From: Calditrichia bacterium
GTDB lineage: Bacteria; Calditrichota; Calditrichia; Calditrichales; J004
Assembly (NCBI GenBank): GCA_020635035.1
Contig: JACKAO010000005.1
Location: forward strand, 62,001-126,000
Reading direction: 5' to 3'
Length of the DNA: 64,000 nt
In this document: in pieces, positions 54,610 through 63,531 of the stretch
Position numbering within the stretch: position 1 is the first letter of the stretch
How the letters are laid out: each line of letters begins with the position of its first letter
The notes under the pieces: generated by a model
Databases searched by the model: none
What the model was told of the DNA's origin: nothing
What the model saw: the letters and a program-made list of their open reading frames with translations, nothing else
Translations under genes and position numbers: made by a program

Positions 54610-55920
54610 TTATACCGTTCCGGGAACAGGAATGGTTTTATCAACATCGACAGCCCCAAGTTTGTATTCTTTTGGTTTTAACTGCAGATCCGAGCTCATC
54701 ATTTCTTCCCAGGTCATTTCTTTACCTGTATAAGCAGAAATTCTGGCCATGATTGCAGCAAGTGTCGAAACGGCTGTGGCTTCTGCTTCAACATAAGGCT
54801 TATTTTTACGGATAGCTGTCACAAGGTCAATGTGTTCCTGATCATATGGAGAAATCTTTACACTACCCGTTGATTTTCCTTCTTCATCCAGCGGATACTG
54901 GTACTGCCATTTAACAGATCCGTCTAAATTATAAATAGTATTGCTGCAATTTGTATAACCTTCTGTTCCGCGGACATATTCTGAAACATTGTCAGCACAG
55001 TTATTGATTTGCCTGCACATACTATGAACATGGATGTCACCATCATAAATAAAATCTGTACTGAAGTGATCGTACTGATCACCTGTCACACGGCGGTGTC
55101 TGCCGCCAAAAGCAACCGCACTCAAGGGGTGCTTTTCAGTGAACCAGTTTATCACATCAATATTGTGTACATGCTGTTCAACAATGTGGTCACCGGACAG
55201 CCATTTCCAGTTCACCCAATCGCGAATCATGTATTCCATTTCAGACCACTCTTTACGTGGTTCACGATACCATAACTGCGATTGATTCCAATAACATGTT
55301 GCAGAGACTATCTTCCCGATTGCACCTTCATAAACCTGTTTAAATGTGGCAACATAATCTCGCTGATGGCGCCGTTGTGTTCCTGTACCCACACAGAGTC
55401 CAAGGGCTTCTGCTTTTTTTGAAGAAGCTATTACAGACCGTGCACCGACAGGATCCACGGCAACCGGTTTTTCCATAAAAACATGTTTTTTAGCATTTAC
55501 TGCGGCAGCAAAATGTTCGGGGCGAAAATGCGGGGGGGTTGCCAGGATTACCATGTTGACGTCTGACTCAAGTACCTTTTGGAAAGCATCGAATCCGACA
55601 AAACAATTGGCATCAGCCACTTCCATGTTTTTCTCATCTTTGAGTTTTTTACGCATTTCATCAATCTTGTCCTGAAATACATCCCCCAAAGCTGTAATCT
55701 TAAGATTAGGACCGGCATTCAAAAAATTAATGGCAGCACCACTGCCCCGGCCTCCGCAGCCTATTAATCCGGCACGGATTTCCATTCCATCCGGTGCCTG
55801 GTCCAAAAAAGGCGGTACTTCAAGTACTCTTTTAGGAGACGTGCTGCAGCCAATGATAAGCCCTGCCGCGGCGGCAGTTCCCAAACCGATAAACTCGCGT
55901 CTGTTAAAATCTTTTTCCAT
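54610..55920 (-). CDS. Tat-lipoprotein Gfo/Idh/MocA oxidoreductase
   Basis: 436 residues from the ATG at 55920, chosen over 55980 because GAGAGG lies 6 nt upstream, it removes a 50-bp overlap with the cytochrome/SUMF1 gene, and it places the Tat motif NRREFIG at the very N-terminus. A lipobox LIIGC follows (Cys25), so it is likely a membrane-tethered lipoprotein. Rossmann GLIGCGGRGSG, catalytic MEKPVAVD (Glu150-Lys151) and HIVEQHVHNIDVINWF. Lipidation and position 10 bp after the NapC-like cytochrome fusion make direct electron transfer at the inner or outer membrane worth testing. Confidence 0.86.
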   Translation of the reverse strand: MEKDFNRREFIGLGTAAAAGLIIGCSTSPKRVLEVPPFLDQAPDGMEIRAGLIGCGGRGSGAAINFLNAGPNLKITALGDVFQDKIDEMRKKLKDEKNMEVADANCFVGFDAFQKVLESDVNMVILATPPHFRPEHFAAAVNAKKHVFMEKPVAVDPVGARSVIASSKKAEALGLCVGTGTQRRHQRDYVATFKQVYEGAIGKIVSATCYWNQSQLWYREPRKEWSEMEYMIRDWVNWKWLSGDHIVEQHVHNIDVINWFTEKHPLSAVAFGGRHRRVTGDQYDHFSTDFIYDGDIHVHSMCRQINNCADNVSEYVRGTEGYTNCSNTIYNLDGSVKWQYQYPLDEEGKSTGSVKISPYDQEHIDLVTAIRKNKPYVEAEATAVSTLAAIMARISAYTGKEMTWEEMMSSDLQLKPKEYKLGAVDVDKTIPVPGTV

Positions 55921-55930
55921 CTTCAGCCTC

Positions 55931-57445
55931 TCAATTTTTTTGTACAGGATATTCGCAAACGACTCTGAAACCAACATCATTACAATCTGAATACCACCAA
56001 CGGCTTTTTGGAATCTGCGGATCGGTTACCAGCCAGGCATCCTGACGGGTAAAATCCCGGGCAGCACTCCGTGTTTTGCTGGCATCACTTTTAAATGAAC
56101 CGCCACGTACTACAAATTCCTGTCCGCTGGCAGGCCCTTTTGGATTTTCTGTAACTTGATCTTTTGGGTACGTTTTATAGATATCTTCCTGGTAATAGTC
56201 TCCGCAAAACTCCCTTGCGTTGCCAAGCATGTTTATAAGGCCAAAAGGATTCGCTTTGACATCTTGCGGTAAATGGGTCTGACTATTGCTGTTTAAAGCA
56301 TAAATGATGAAACGGTTTATCGTTCCGGTATCAGCACCAAAAAATTTATTCAGAGTTGCCTTTTCAGAATAATCAGATGGGCTTCCTTCAAAAAAGTACG
56401 CATTTTCTGTTCCTGCACGGCAGGCATATTCCCATTCTGCTTCCGTTGGTAACCGGTAATTTTTACCGGTTTTTTGAGAAAGCCATTCACAATATGTACG
56501 TGCTGCAAAATGTGTCATTGTAATTGCAGGACGTTTACCGCGCCCCCATCCCTGGTCCGGATTGCCGTAAGCAGGTGTTGGCCCGGTGATGCCGTCGACT
56601 TCCTGTACATAATGCACTTGTTTAATCTGATCTTCACTGCGCCCCTGGGAAGCTGTTTCTTTATAAAACTGTGCATATTCATCCCAGCTTACTTCAATCT
56701 TGCCCATCCAGAAAGGACTGATTTTAATCCTGCGCCGCGGACCTTCATTTTCATCACGGAACTCTTCATCTGCAGGACTGCCAATCTCAAATTCACCGCC
56801 GGGAACAGCAACCATTTCAAAATCGACAAAGGAATCGGGTATTCGCTCCTTGAAATCAACAAAGGAATCCGGCCAGGCCGGGTAATTGTATTTTTCGTTC
56901 TTTTTCATCTCAACAGATAGGTCTTGTTCTTTTTTTTTGTCGTGGAAATGTCCTGTTTCAAGATGACAATTTATACAGCGTAACCGGGCTGATTTCTGAT
57001 CATAATAGAGATGAGCTTCTTCACCCTTTTTTGAAAGCGTGCGCGGGAAAAGATTCTGATGACAATGCAGGCAGGCAGCTTTGTAAACATGCTTTTCTGC
57101 CGCGTCTCTGCCTGATTTTTGCTGCCAGTTAAAATCCGATGAATCTTTAAACATATAGCCGTAAAAATCCCGCACCCCGGTAATTGCTTTTGCCTGCAGA
57201 TAATCCCAGCCCTGCGGGGGCAAATGACAATCGACACAACCGACAATAACACCGCTTTTGTTATCATAATGGTTACCAAGACGCCAGCTTTGTGTTGCTT
57301 GCGGATGGACATGGCAGGATTCGCAAAATTCGTTTTCTGAAGAATATTGCATTGTTTGGTTAAACAGAATTACTGAAGCCCCCCCCATCAAAAAAACGAA
57401 CAAAACGATATATTTTCTCAGCCCCTTTTTATTCCCTTTTTTCAT
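55931..57445 (-). CDS. NapC/NirT-type tetrahaem cytochrome fused to SUMF1-like domain
   Basis: 504 residues. N-terminal membrane anchor (about 11-30) followed by four CxxCH haem sites (41-45, 70-74, 125-129, 157-161), the layout of NapC/NrfH-type quinol dehydrogenases. Residues about 205-500 are a formylglycine-generating-enzyme/SUMF1-like fold (VAVPGGEFEIGSPADEE, YRLPTEAEWEYACRAGT, NMLGNAREFCGDYY, VVRGGSF, DVGFRVV). In true FGEs two copper-binding cysteines follow RGGSF; here those positions are Ser453 and Thr458, so it is very unlikely to mature the sulfatase. A quinol-linked reductase, a haem-fed oxygen- or radical-independent enzyme or a binding module are open options. Confidence 0.88.
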   Translation of the reverse strand: MKKGNKKGLRKYIVLFVFLMGGASVILFNQTMQYSSENEFCESCHVHPQATQSWRLGNHYDNKSGVIVGCVDCHLPPQGWDYLQAKAITGVRDFYGYMFKDSSDFNWQQKSGRDAAEKHVYKAACLHCHQNLFPRTLSKKGEEAHLYYDQKSARLRCINCHLETGHFHDKKKEQDLSVEMKKNEKYNYPAWPDSFVDFKERIPDSFVDFEMVAVPGGEFEIGSPADEEFRDENEGPRRRIKISPFWMGKIEVSWDEYAQFYKETASQGRSEDQIKQVHYVQEVDGITGPTPAYGNPDQGWGRGKRPAITMTHFAARTYCEWLSQKTGKNYRLPTEAEWEYACRAGTENAYFFEGSPSDYSEKATLNKFFGADTGTINRFIIYALNSNSQTHLPQDVKANPFGLINMLGNAREFCGDYYQEDIYKTYPKDQVTENPKGPASGQEFVVRGGSFKSDASKTRSAARDFTRQDAWLVTDPQIPKSRWWYSDCNDVGFRVVCEYPVQKN

Positions 57446-57461
57446 CAGTTCCGTTTAATAC

Positions 57462-58106
57462 TTAATTCAATGGCTCAAGAAAAATATTTTTAAACTCGAT
57501 TGGTTTACCTTCACTTTGCAGGCCAATCATACCTTTTTGCAGTGATGTTGCACTTGCACTGTTTTGTTTTATATCATTTATAAAAACAGTAATGGTACTG
57601 TCTGCAACAACAATCTTGTAGTGATTCCATTCTCCTGCGGGTCTTTCACTGCTCTCATTTTGTTTTTGCACCCTGTTTGAAGATGGATCTTCCTGTTCGC
57701 GCATCGTGCTTCCGCCAATCAGATAAAAATCGCCTGCATTTCCAGACATTAATTGCGCTTCGATACAGAGCGGCCAGACCTTATCAGGACCGGTAATATG
57801 CAGCAAAACACCACTGTTGCCAGGTTCATCCGGCCAGCGCCAGTCTATATTAAGGATGTAATTACTGAATTTTTCTTTTGTACGCATATAACCATTCACA
57901 GCACCACTACAATGGACAATGCTATCTTTTAGAGTCCAGATTGTTTGTGCGTCAACCGAACTATCAGACAAAACAAAATCCCATTGATCAAACGAGTCAT
58001 TGCTAATCAGGTTGATTTTCTGTTGTTGCTGTACTTCATTTTCAGATTGTTTTTTCTCAGCGCAGCTAAGAAGCACAAGCACCAGAAGAAAAATTAGTAT
58101 TTTCAA
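57462..58106 (-). CDS. Single-domain DUF1080 lipoprotein
   Basis: 214 residues. TTG start at 58106 with AGGGG upstream; signal ends LLSCAEK (Cys15), a good lipobox. The rest is one DUF1080 jelly roll (NDSFDQWDFVLS, NSGVLLHITG, LCIEAQLMSG, IEFKNIFLEPL). DUF1080 includes characterised 3-keto-disaccharide hydrolases/lyases that cleave oxidised glycosides. The gap to the TIM-barrel gene upstream is 9 bp. Confidence 0.83.
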   Translation of the reverse strand: MKILIFLLVLVLLSCAEKKQSENEVQQQQKINLISNDSFDQWDFVLSDSSVDAQTIWTLKDSIVHCSGAVNGYMRTKEKFSNYILNIDWRWPDEPGNSGVLLHITGPDKVWPLCIEAQLMSGNAGDFYLIGGSTMREQEDPSSNRVQKQNESSERPAGEWNHYKIVVADSTITVFINDIKQNSASATSLQKGMIGLQSEGKPIEFKNIFLEPLN

Positions 58107-58115
58107 AGCAATCCC

Positions 58116-59042
58116 CTAAAAATTGTCGCAATATCTGTATGCTGCAATTACCGCCTGTTCCCCGTCTTTGCCTTCTTTACTATTGCCGTGCTCCATTCCC
58201 AGGACACCCTTATAACCTTTTCCGTGGATATGCTTAAAAACATTTTGATAATTAATCTCACCGGTTGTAGGCTCATTTCTGCCCGGATTATCTCCCATCT
58301 GGAAGTAGGCAATCTCATCCCATGCAAGATCAATGTTTGGGATCAGGTTGCCTTCCGTTACCTGCTGATGATAAAGATCATCCAGGATTTTGCAGGAAGG
58401 GCTGTTCACCGCTTTACAAATCTGGTATGCCTGCGGAATTTTACTTAAAAATAATCCGGGGTGATTTATCCAGGGATTCAATGGCTCAAGCACCATAATC
58501 AACCCTGATTTTTCGCAGATATCAGCACACCATTTTAAATTTTCGATAACATTGGCAGTCTGGTAATCCCATTCCATGCCATTTTCAAATGCACCCGGAA
58601 CAACAGTTGCCCAACGGGCATTCACCCTTTTGGCAACTTCAACTGCATCATTCATCTGCTTTTTAAGCATCTCCCGGGTTTCCGGTTTATTATGCACAAA
58701 TGTTTTTTCACCAAATTCTGCATAGGCAACAAAAACACCCATTTTCATATCATGTTTTTGCAGACGTGCAGCAATTTTTTCCTGCATATCAACGGATCTG
58801 CCCATCATCCCATTGTCTTCGAAAGCAGTAAATCCCTGCTCTGCCATAAAATCCAGTTGGGCTAATTCATCATCTCCGGCACTGTTTTTAAACATTCCGA
58901 AATGCGGGGCATAATTAAGTTTAAATTTTTTGTTTTCAGAAGTTGTAAAAACTTTGGATACAGCTTTCAGCGGATTAAGTCCTGTTACTGCAACAGCCGC
59001 CGCTGCGCCTGTTAAAAACTTACGCCTGTTTATTTGTGCCAT
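58116..59042 (-). CDS. Tat-exported hydroxypyruvate-isomerase-like TIM barrel
   Basis: 308 residues from the ATG at 59042 (AAGG, 8 nt; only 1 bp after the upstream stop). Tat signal NRRKFLTGAAAA. Xylose-isomerase-like barrel with probable metal ligands Glu186 (LEPLNP), Asp221/Asp222 (ILDDLYHQ) and Glu284 (MEHGNS). The family covers hydroxypyruvate isomerases and ketose 3-epimerases. In this exported context isomerisation or epimerisation of a keto-sugar is more likely than tartronate-semialdehyde chemistry. Confidence 0.82.
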   Translation of the reverse strand: MAQINRRKFLTGAAAAVAVTGLNPLKAVSKVFTTSENKKFKLNYAPHFGMFKNSAGDDELAQLDFMAEQGFTAFEDNGMMGRSVDMQEKIAARLQKHDMKMGVFVAYAEFGEKTFVHNKPETREMLKKQMNDAVEVAKRVNARWATVVPGAFENGMEWDYQTANVIENLKWCADICEKSGLIMVLEPLNPWINHPGLFLSKIPQAYQICKAVNSPSCKILDDLYHQQVTEGNLIPNIDLAWDEIAYFQMGDNPGRNEPTTGEINYQNVFKHIHGKGYKGVLGMEHGNSKEGKDGEQAVIAAYRYCDNF

Positions 59043-59043
59043 T

Positions 59044-60597
59044 TTATTCACCTTCGTTGGTTTCTAATATCCAAATATTTCTATATTGAACCAGGTCACC
59101 ATGATCCTGCAGCAGTAAAGGTCCGGGGATAGACATCTCTTTATCCAATCCACCGTCAGTGGCAACAGGAATCTCAAGATCATCATGAATAACCACACCA
59201 TTGTGCCGGATTGTTGCACGGGCACTTTTTAATTTGTTTCCGTTTGCATCATAACGTGCTGCTTTAAAATCGATATCATATGTCTGCCATTGAGCAGGCG
59301 GAGCGCACATATTTACTTTAGGAACAGCAACTTTGTAAATTCCGCCGCACTCATTATCTTTTCCTTCCAGTCCATAGCTGTCCAGTACCTGAACTTCATA
59401 CCTTCCCTGCAGATAAACTCCGCTATTCCCACGGGCTTGTCCGGTTTCATCAGGCATAAATGGTGAACGAAACTCAAGATGCAGTTTAAAGTCAGTAAAT
59501 TTTTGCTTTGTCATAACAGATCCTGCGCCCGGACGAACTTGCATAGCGTCATCAATAATCGTCCAGGTTGCCGGTTGTTCTTTCGCATCGGTAACTTTGT
59601 AAATCTGCCACTTAGCTGCGTTTAAATCATTCTCAGGAGCAAAGGCGACATCAAAAAGATCTTCGGGTGAAAGGTCATCCTGAGTATAAGCTTCACTTAT
59701 CTTCCAAAGCGTAAGATAACCATCATTTGCTTCCAGGTACTCTGAAGCAGATGCATCATTTTTTGCAAAATCTTTCTCGCTGATCCCTTCCAGTGGTGCG
59801 CCATCACTATCTGTAAGCTGTGCAACCGCACCCCAACCGCCATCACCATTGGTTATTTTAATCAGAATCGTATTCCAGCCGGCATTTAAGGCCACTTTTG
59901 CTGTATCTGAAGCCGGTGTAACTCCCCGGCTAACATTGTTTGCATGAACAAGAGTACCGTTCAGCCAAACTTTAATTCCATCATCACTGCCTAGTAACAG
60001 CACTGCATCCTGCTTTTCAGCAGCAGAGATTTCACTATACAGATATGCAACCCTGTTTTTACCGCCAACAATTTCTGCCAGATTTACAAAACCTGTTATC
60101 CCTTTAGGGTGTACCCAATAAGCAAGATCTTTCCCTTCAAAAAGACGGATTGCACCTTCAGGTGCTTCTGCTCCCAAAGTGGGTGATAAACGTTCGGTTT
60201 TATTTAAGCTGAATGAACCACTCTCATCTCCGTCAATCACGCCTGTAAATTTTTTCCCTTTTATGGTTCCGTTCCAGCTTCTTCCCTGCGCATCTGTTCC
60301 GGAAACGGATATCTCTCCAGAGCTGCGTTCACCTTCAAATTTAGCAATAAGTGTGTCACGCGTATCAAATTTATGCATAAGATTTATAGTATAATTATTA
60401 TCGGCATAGGCTATCACCTGAGCAACTAATGGCTCATTGTCTCCATTTTCCATTTGCATGGTGCCCTGCCAATCGCCCATTAAACTATCCGGACTGAACA
60501 TCTGATCATTTGTCATGTTTGTATTTTTTTTCGCCTGACAGGCTAACAGTAATAAAGCAATAGCAGCAACGCTAAGAGTCCTGTAAATCGTATTCAT
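59044..60597 (-). CDS. DUF1080 lipoprotein with inserted sugar-binding-like domain
   Basis: 517 residues from the ATG at 60597 (GGA, 7 nt; lipobox LLLAC, Cys20); the ATG at 60645 adds a non-signal-like stretch. After a small beta domain (about 38-135) the DUF1080 fold appears to start at IRLFEGKDLAYW (150-161). It is interrupted by about 180 residues containing a galactose-binding-like unit (LLGSDDGIKVWLNGTLVH, then GWNTILIKITNG). It resumes at WTIIDDAMQVRPG (345-357) and runs to LVQYRNIWILE. NSGVYLQGRYEVQVLDSYG is typical. An added glycan-binding module on a keto-glycoside-cleaving enzyme is the inference. Confidence 0.8.
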   Translation of the reverse strand: MNTIYRTLSVAAIALLLLACQAKKNTNMTNDQMFSPDSLMGDWQGTMQMENGDNEPLVAQVIAYADNNYTINLMHKFDTRDTLIAKFEGERSSGEISVSGTDAQGRSWNGTIKGKKFTGVIDGDESGSFSLNKTERLSPTLGAEAPEGAIRLFEGKDLAYWVHPKGITGFVNLAEIVGGKNRVAYLYSEISAAEKQDAVLLLGSDDGIKVWLNGTLVHANNVSRGVTPASDTAKVALNAGWNTILIKITNGDGGWGAVAQLTDSDGAPLEGISEKDFAKNDASASEYLEANDGYLTLWKISEAYTQDDLSPEDLFDVAFAPENDLNAAKWQIYKVTDAKEQPATWTIIDDAMQVRPGAGSVMTKQKFTDFKLHLEFRSPFMPDETGQARGNSGVYLQGRYEVQVLDSYGLEGKDNECGGIYKVAVPKVNMCAPPAQWQTYDIDFKAARYDANGNKLKSARATIRHNGVVIHDDLEIPVATDGGLDKEMSIPGPLLLQDHGDLVQYRNIWILETNEGE

Positions 60598-60676
60598 TAT
60601 ATTTTCCGGGGTTGTGAGATTAAATGTTTGCAATGTAGTAATCATTAAAAATAAAAACCATATAATATTTATTATA

Positions 60677-63517
60677 TCAGTTGTTTTTTTCCCGCCATTT
60701 TTTCAATAAATCTGTGCTCTTTTTAACAATGTTTTGATCATCCGTTTTTTTAGAAATTTTTTCCATAATCATGACCGCTTCTTCATCGGGGGGGCCCTGT
60801 AGTTTTTCTCCAATTGCAATTACCGAAACAATTGCAGACTCTTCAAGCTGTGGTTTCTCCAGATATAAGGAAGCCATTTTTAATGCATTCAAATCACTGC
60901 TTTTTGATAGATTCGACAAGAGTAACTGGAAATCACTGTTGTCTTTTGCTGTTTCTGCAATCTTTCTCATGTGTGCGTTTTTTTCAGAGTCCGGAAAGAA
61001 ATTGTCCTGCTGGATAATCCTTAAATAACCGCGAAAAGCAAGTGTATGATATATTTTATTATTTGAATTAGAAAGATTATAAAGATCATCAAGGACTTCA
61101 ATATTTGGCCAGCCAGATATTGCCCTAACAGCACTGGTTTTGATTTCATTTTCAGGATTTTTCAGTCCTAGTCTTATAGCTGGTAAAAACTCTTCGTTTG
61201 CAATTTGTGACATAATTGAAAAGAATGAATTGAATGTCAGATTTTTTTTTGCCAGGGAGAATTTTTTCAGTATCACCTGTGATGTTTCTTCAACATCTGA
61301 CCTTACAGCAATTGCCACAATTGCTTTTTCAATTTCCTGATTTTGAGATTCATCATCAGATTCAAGAAGATTTTGAAACAGACCGTTAAGTAATTCCTGC
61401 TTACCAATCACAGCAAGAGTGCCGTAGGCTGACTTGCGCAGCAGCGGATCAGGGTTAACCGTTTCATTGAAGACAACATCAGCAGCTTCGCTAATCTGTC
61501 GCTGGCCGGCAGCAATGATTAGCTCATTTTTTATTTTACCTGCAGATTCAGGGATTAATTTAATTATTTCCTGATCAATTCCTGCACCATCAATCAGAGA
61601 CAGCGTTTCCCGTGATATTTCTTTCTCATCACCATCTGCCTGCGCACAAAATTCTGCGAGTACTTTAACACTGTTTTTATCTGCATTTTCAACCAGACTT
61701 TTTAATGCAGACTCACGAACAGCAGCATTTTTACTTTGAAGCGCTTTTTCAATCACCCGGGTTAATGCCGAATTGTTTTTGCCTTTAAATGCTGCAAGTA
61801 ACTGTACCTGTTCAATCTCCGGGAGTGAGAAAAGCAAAGATGCTATTGAGCTTAAATCAGCTTTTTTATCTAAGCTGTTTACCAGTTGAATGGCAATTCG
61901 CCGATCATCTTCATTGCTCCCGTTAATCTTCTCATATATCAATTTCTCAGGGTGATCTGCCAGCATCACGATACCTTGAAACGCGGCGAAACGAACATTG
62001 TATGGATTGCCGCTGCTAATAAGCCTGTTATAGATTTTAAGTGCTGAATCTTTTTCGTTTGATGACTTTGTTGAGGCACATTTAAGCAATGCATCATAAA
62101 CAGCATATTTTTTTTCGACACCGCTATCATCAGATTCTAATTGAAGAGTTTGAATAAATTCGGGATTGCAGGATAAAGCCAAAGCGTTTATTGCAGCAGT
62201 AGAAACATTTTCATTCTTATTGTCCACATATTTCAACAAAACTTTATTTACTTCTTCACTGCCAACCTTTGACAAAGCATTTATAATTGCGATTTGTTGT
62301 ACCGCGGAACCTTTATCCAGTGCATTTACAAGTACAGGGACAGCATCTTCACTGCCGATTCGATCAATAGCAAATACGGCCATTTCAAACGTTTCATCTT
62401 TATTTAACAGTTCACTAAGAGCGGGCAGGGATTTGGTCGTTCCATAAATACTCAGCTGTTCGCAGATAAATTGTTTTGCAGCAAGCGATGCATCGGACTT
62501 TAGAAAGCCAATAAATTGATTTTCAGCATTCACTATCAGATCAGATCCGGCAGAATATCTTAAATACGCCGTAATATTATTCTGTATTGCTTTGCTTTGG
62601 CCATACTCATAATCTTTACTTTGATCCAGGTAGTTTCTAAGCTCATCAGGGTTTATCTGGCTTTTTGCATCAAAAGGCAACGGTTCTGTTTCGGCATCAA
62701 TCTCACCAAGGGCAAAACGTATACCTGATAGATAATGAGCAAGAATTTGTTCATTCCAGTAAATGTCTGCATTATGCCCGAATGAACAATAAAAAAGCCG
62801 GCCTTTTCCAAACTTTCTGATCCAGCTGATTGGTATATCTTTATCTGTTGCTAAAACACCATCTGCTGCCAGATTTGTTTTATCTTTCATATCCAGGGCT
62901 AAAAGAACACGGCTGTTCTTTCTGAGATTAAAGGGCTTAACCCGGTAAATTTCATCACTAACCCTGAAATCCCTGCCATTAAAACTTTTATTGATAATGT
63001 GTTCCGGATCTGTATTTTTAACTGCCCAGGTTCCTGAAGATCCCCAGGGATGTCCGTCAAAAACGCCACCCATCATTTCAAGCGCATCAGGCCAGTTTTT
63101 GAAATTATCTGTGGCAGCATGAATGCCAATGATGCCCTTGCCATTTTTAATAAAGTCTAAAAGACTTTTGCGCTGCTCTTCGCTAAACTCAAGGTCTGTT
63201 GTGTTGTTAAAAAGAATACCGTCAAAAGCATCTAAATCTGTTTCATTAAAGATTTGCATATCTTTTGAAAATTCCACATCAAAAGCACCGGTTTTATCGG
63301 CCATTATTTGCAGCATTTTATCCGCGTAATCAATCGCCTGGTGTTTGTAGCCCTTTGACAAAGAAAAAACTAACAATTTTTTTGGTGAATCATTCGATAT
63401 ATTTGGAAGTTGTGCAAGCGCATTCTCAATTTTTATGATTTCATTATGACCGACCTGTGCACACAAAATCCCGGCTGAAAAAGTAATCGTTAAAAGTACA
63501 ACTATTATTTTATTCAT
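60677..63517 (-). CDS. ThuA-like domain plus HEAT repeats, exported
   Basis: 946 residues with signal peptide (1-20). Residues about 45-275 match the ThuA (trehalose utilisation) fold: IGIHAATDNF, GGVFDGHPWG, and CSFGHNADIYWN. Residues about 330-930 are helical HEAT-like repeats, similar in style to the protein at 46259-49585. ThuA and its Gfo/Idh partner ThuB act in 3-keto-trehalose metabolism in rhizobia, so its place between Gfo/Idh genes is meaningful. No enzyme activity is firmly known for exported ThuA-HEAT proteins. Confidence 0.83.
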   Translation of the reverse strand: MNKIIVVLLTITFSAGILCAQVGHNEIIKIENALAQLPNISNDSPKKLLVFSLSKGYKHQAIDYADKMLQIMADKTGAFDVEFSKDMQIFNETDLDAFDGILFNNTTDLEFSEEQRKSLLDFIKNGKGIIGIHAATDNFKNWPDALEMMGGVFDGHPWGSSGTWAVKNTDPEHIINKSFNGRDFRVSDEIYRVKPFNLRKNSRVLLALDMKDKTNLAADGVLATDKDIPISWIRKFGKGRLFYCSFGHNADIYWNEQILAHYLSGIRFALGEIDAETEPLPFDAKSQINPDELRNYLDQSKDYEYGQSKAIQNNITAYLRYSAGSDLIVNAENQFIGFLKSDASLAAKQFICEQLSIYGTTKSLPALSELLNKDETFEMAVFAIDRIGSEDAVPVLVNALDKGSAVQQIAIINALSKVGSEEVNKVLLKYVDNKNENVSTAAINALALSCNPEFIQTLQLESDDSGVEKKYAVYDALLKCASTKSSNEKDSALKIYNRLISSGNPYNVRFAAFQGIVMLADHPEKLIYEKINGSNEDDRRIAIQLVNSLDKKADLSSIASLLFSLPEIEQVQLLAAFKGKNNSALTRVIEKALQSKNAAVRESALKSLVENADKNSVKVLAEFCAQADGDEKEISRETLSLIDGAGIDQEIIKLIPESAGKIKNELIIAAGQRQISEAADVVFNETVNPDPLLRKSAYGTLAVIGKQELLNGLFQNLLESDDESQNQEIEKAIVAIAVRSDVEETSQVILKKFSLAKKNLTFNSFFSIMSQIANEEFLPAIRLGLKNPENEIKTSAVRAISGWPNIEVLDDLYNLSNSNNKIYHTLAFRGYLRIIQQDNFFPDSEKNAHMRKIAETAKDNSDFQLLLSNLSKSSDLNALKMASLYLEKPQLEESAIVSVIAIGEKLQGPPDEEAVMIMEKISKKTDDQNIVKKSTDLLKKWREKNN

Positions 63518-63531
63518 ATAGACCTGCTTTT

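Noticed and set aside
55931..57445. Calling this gene the maturase of the S1 sulfatase
   Set aside because: SUMF1 fold is present but both copper-binding cysteines after RGGSF are replaced (Ser453, Thr458).
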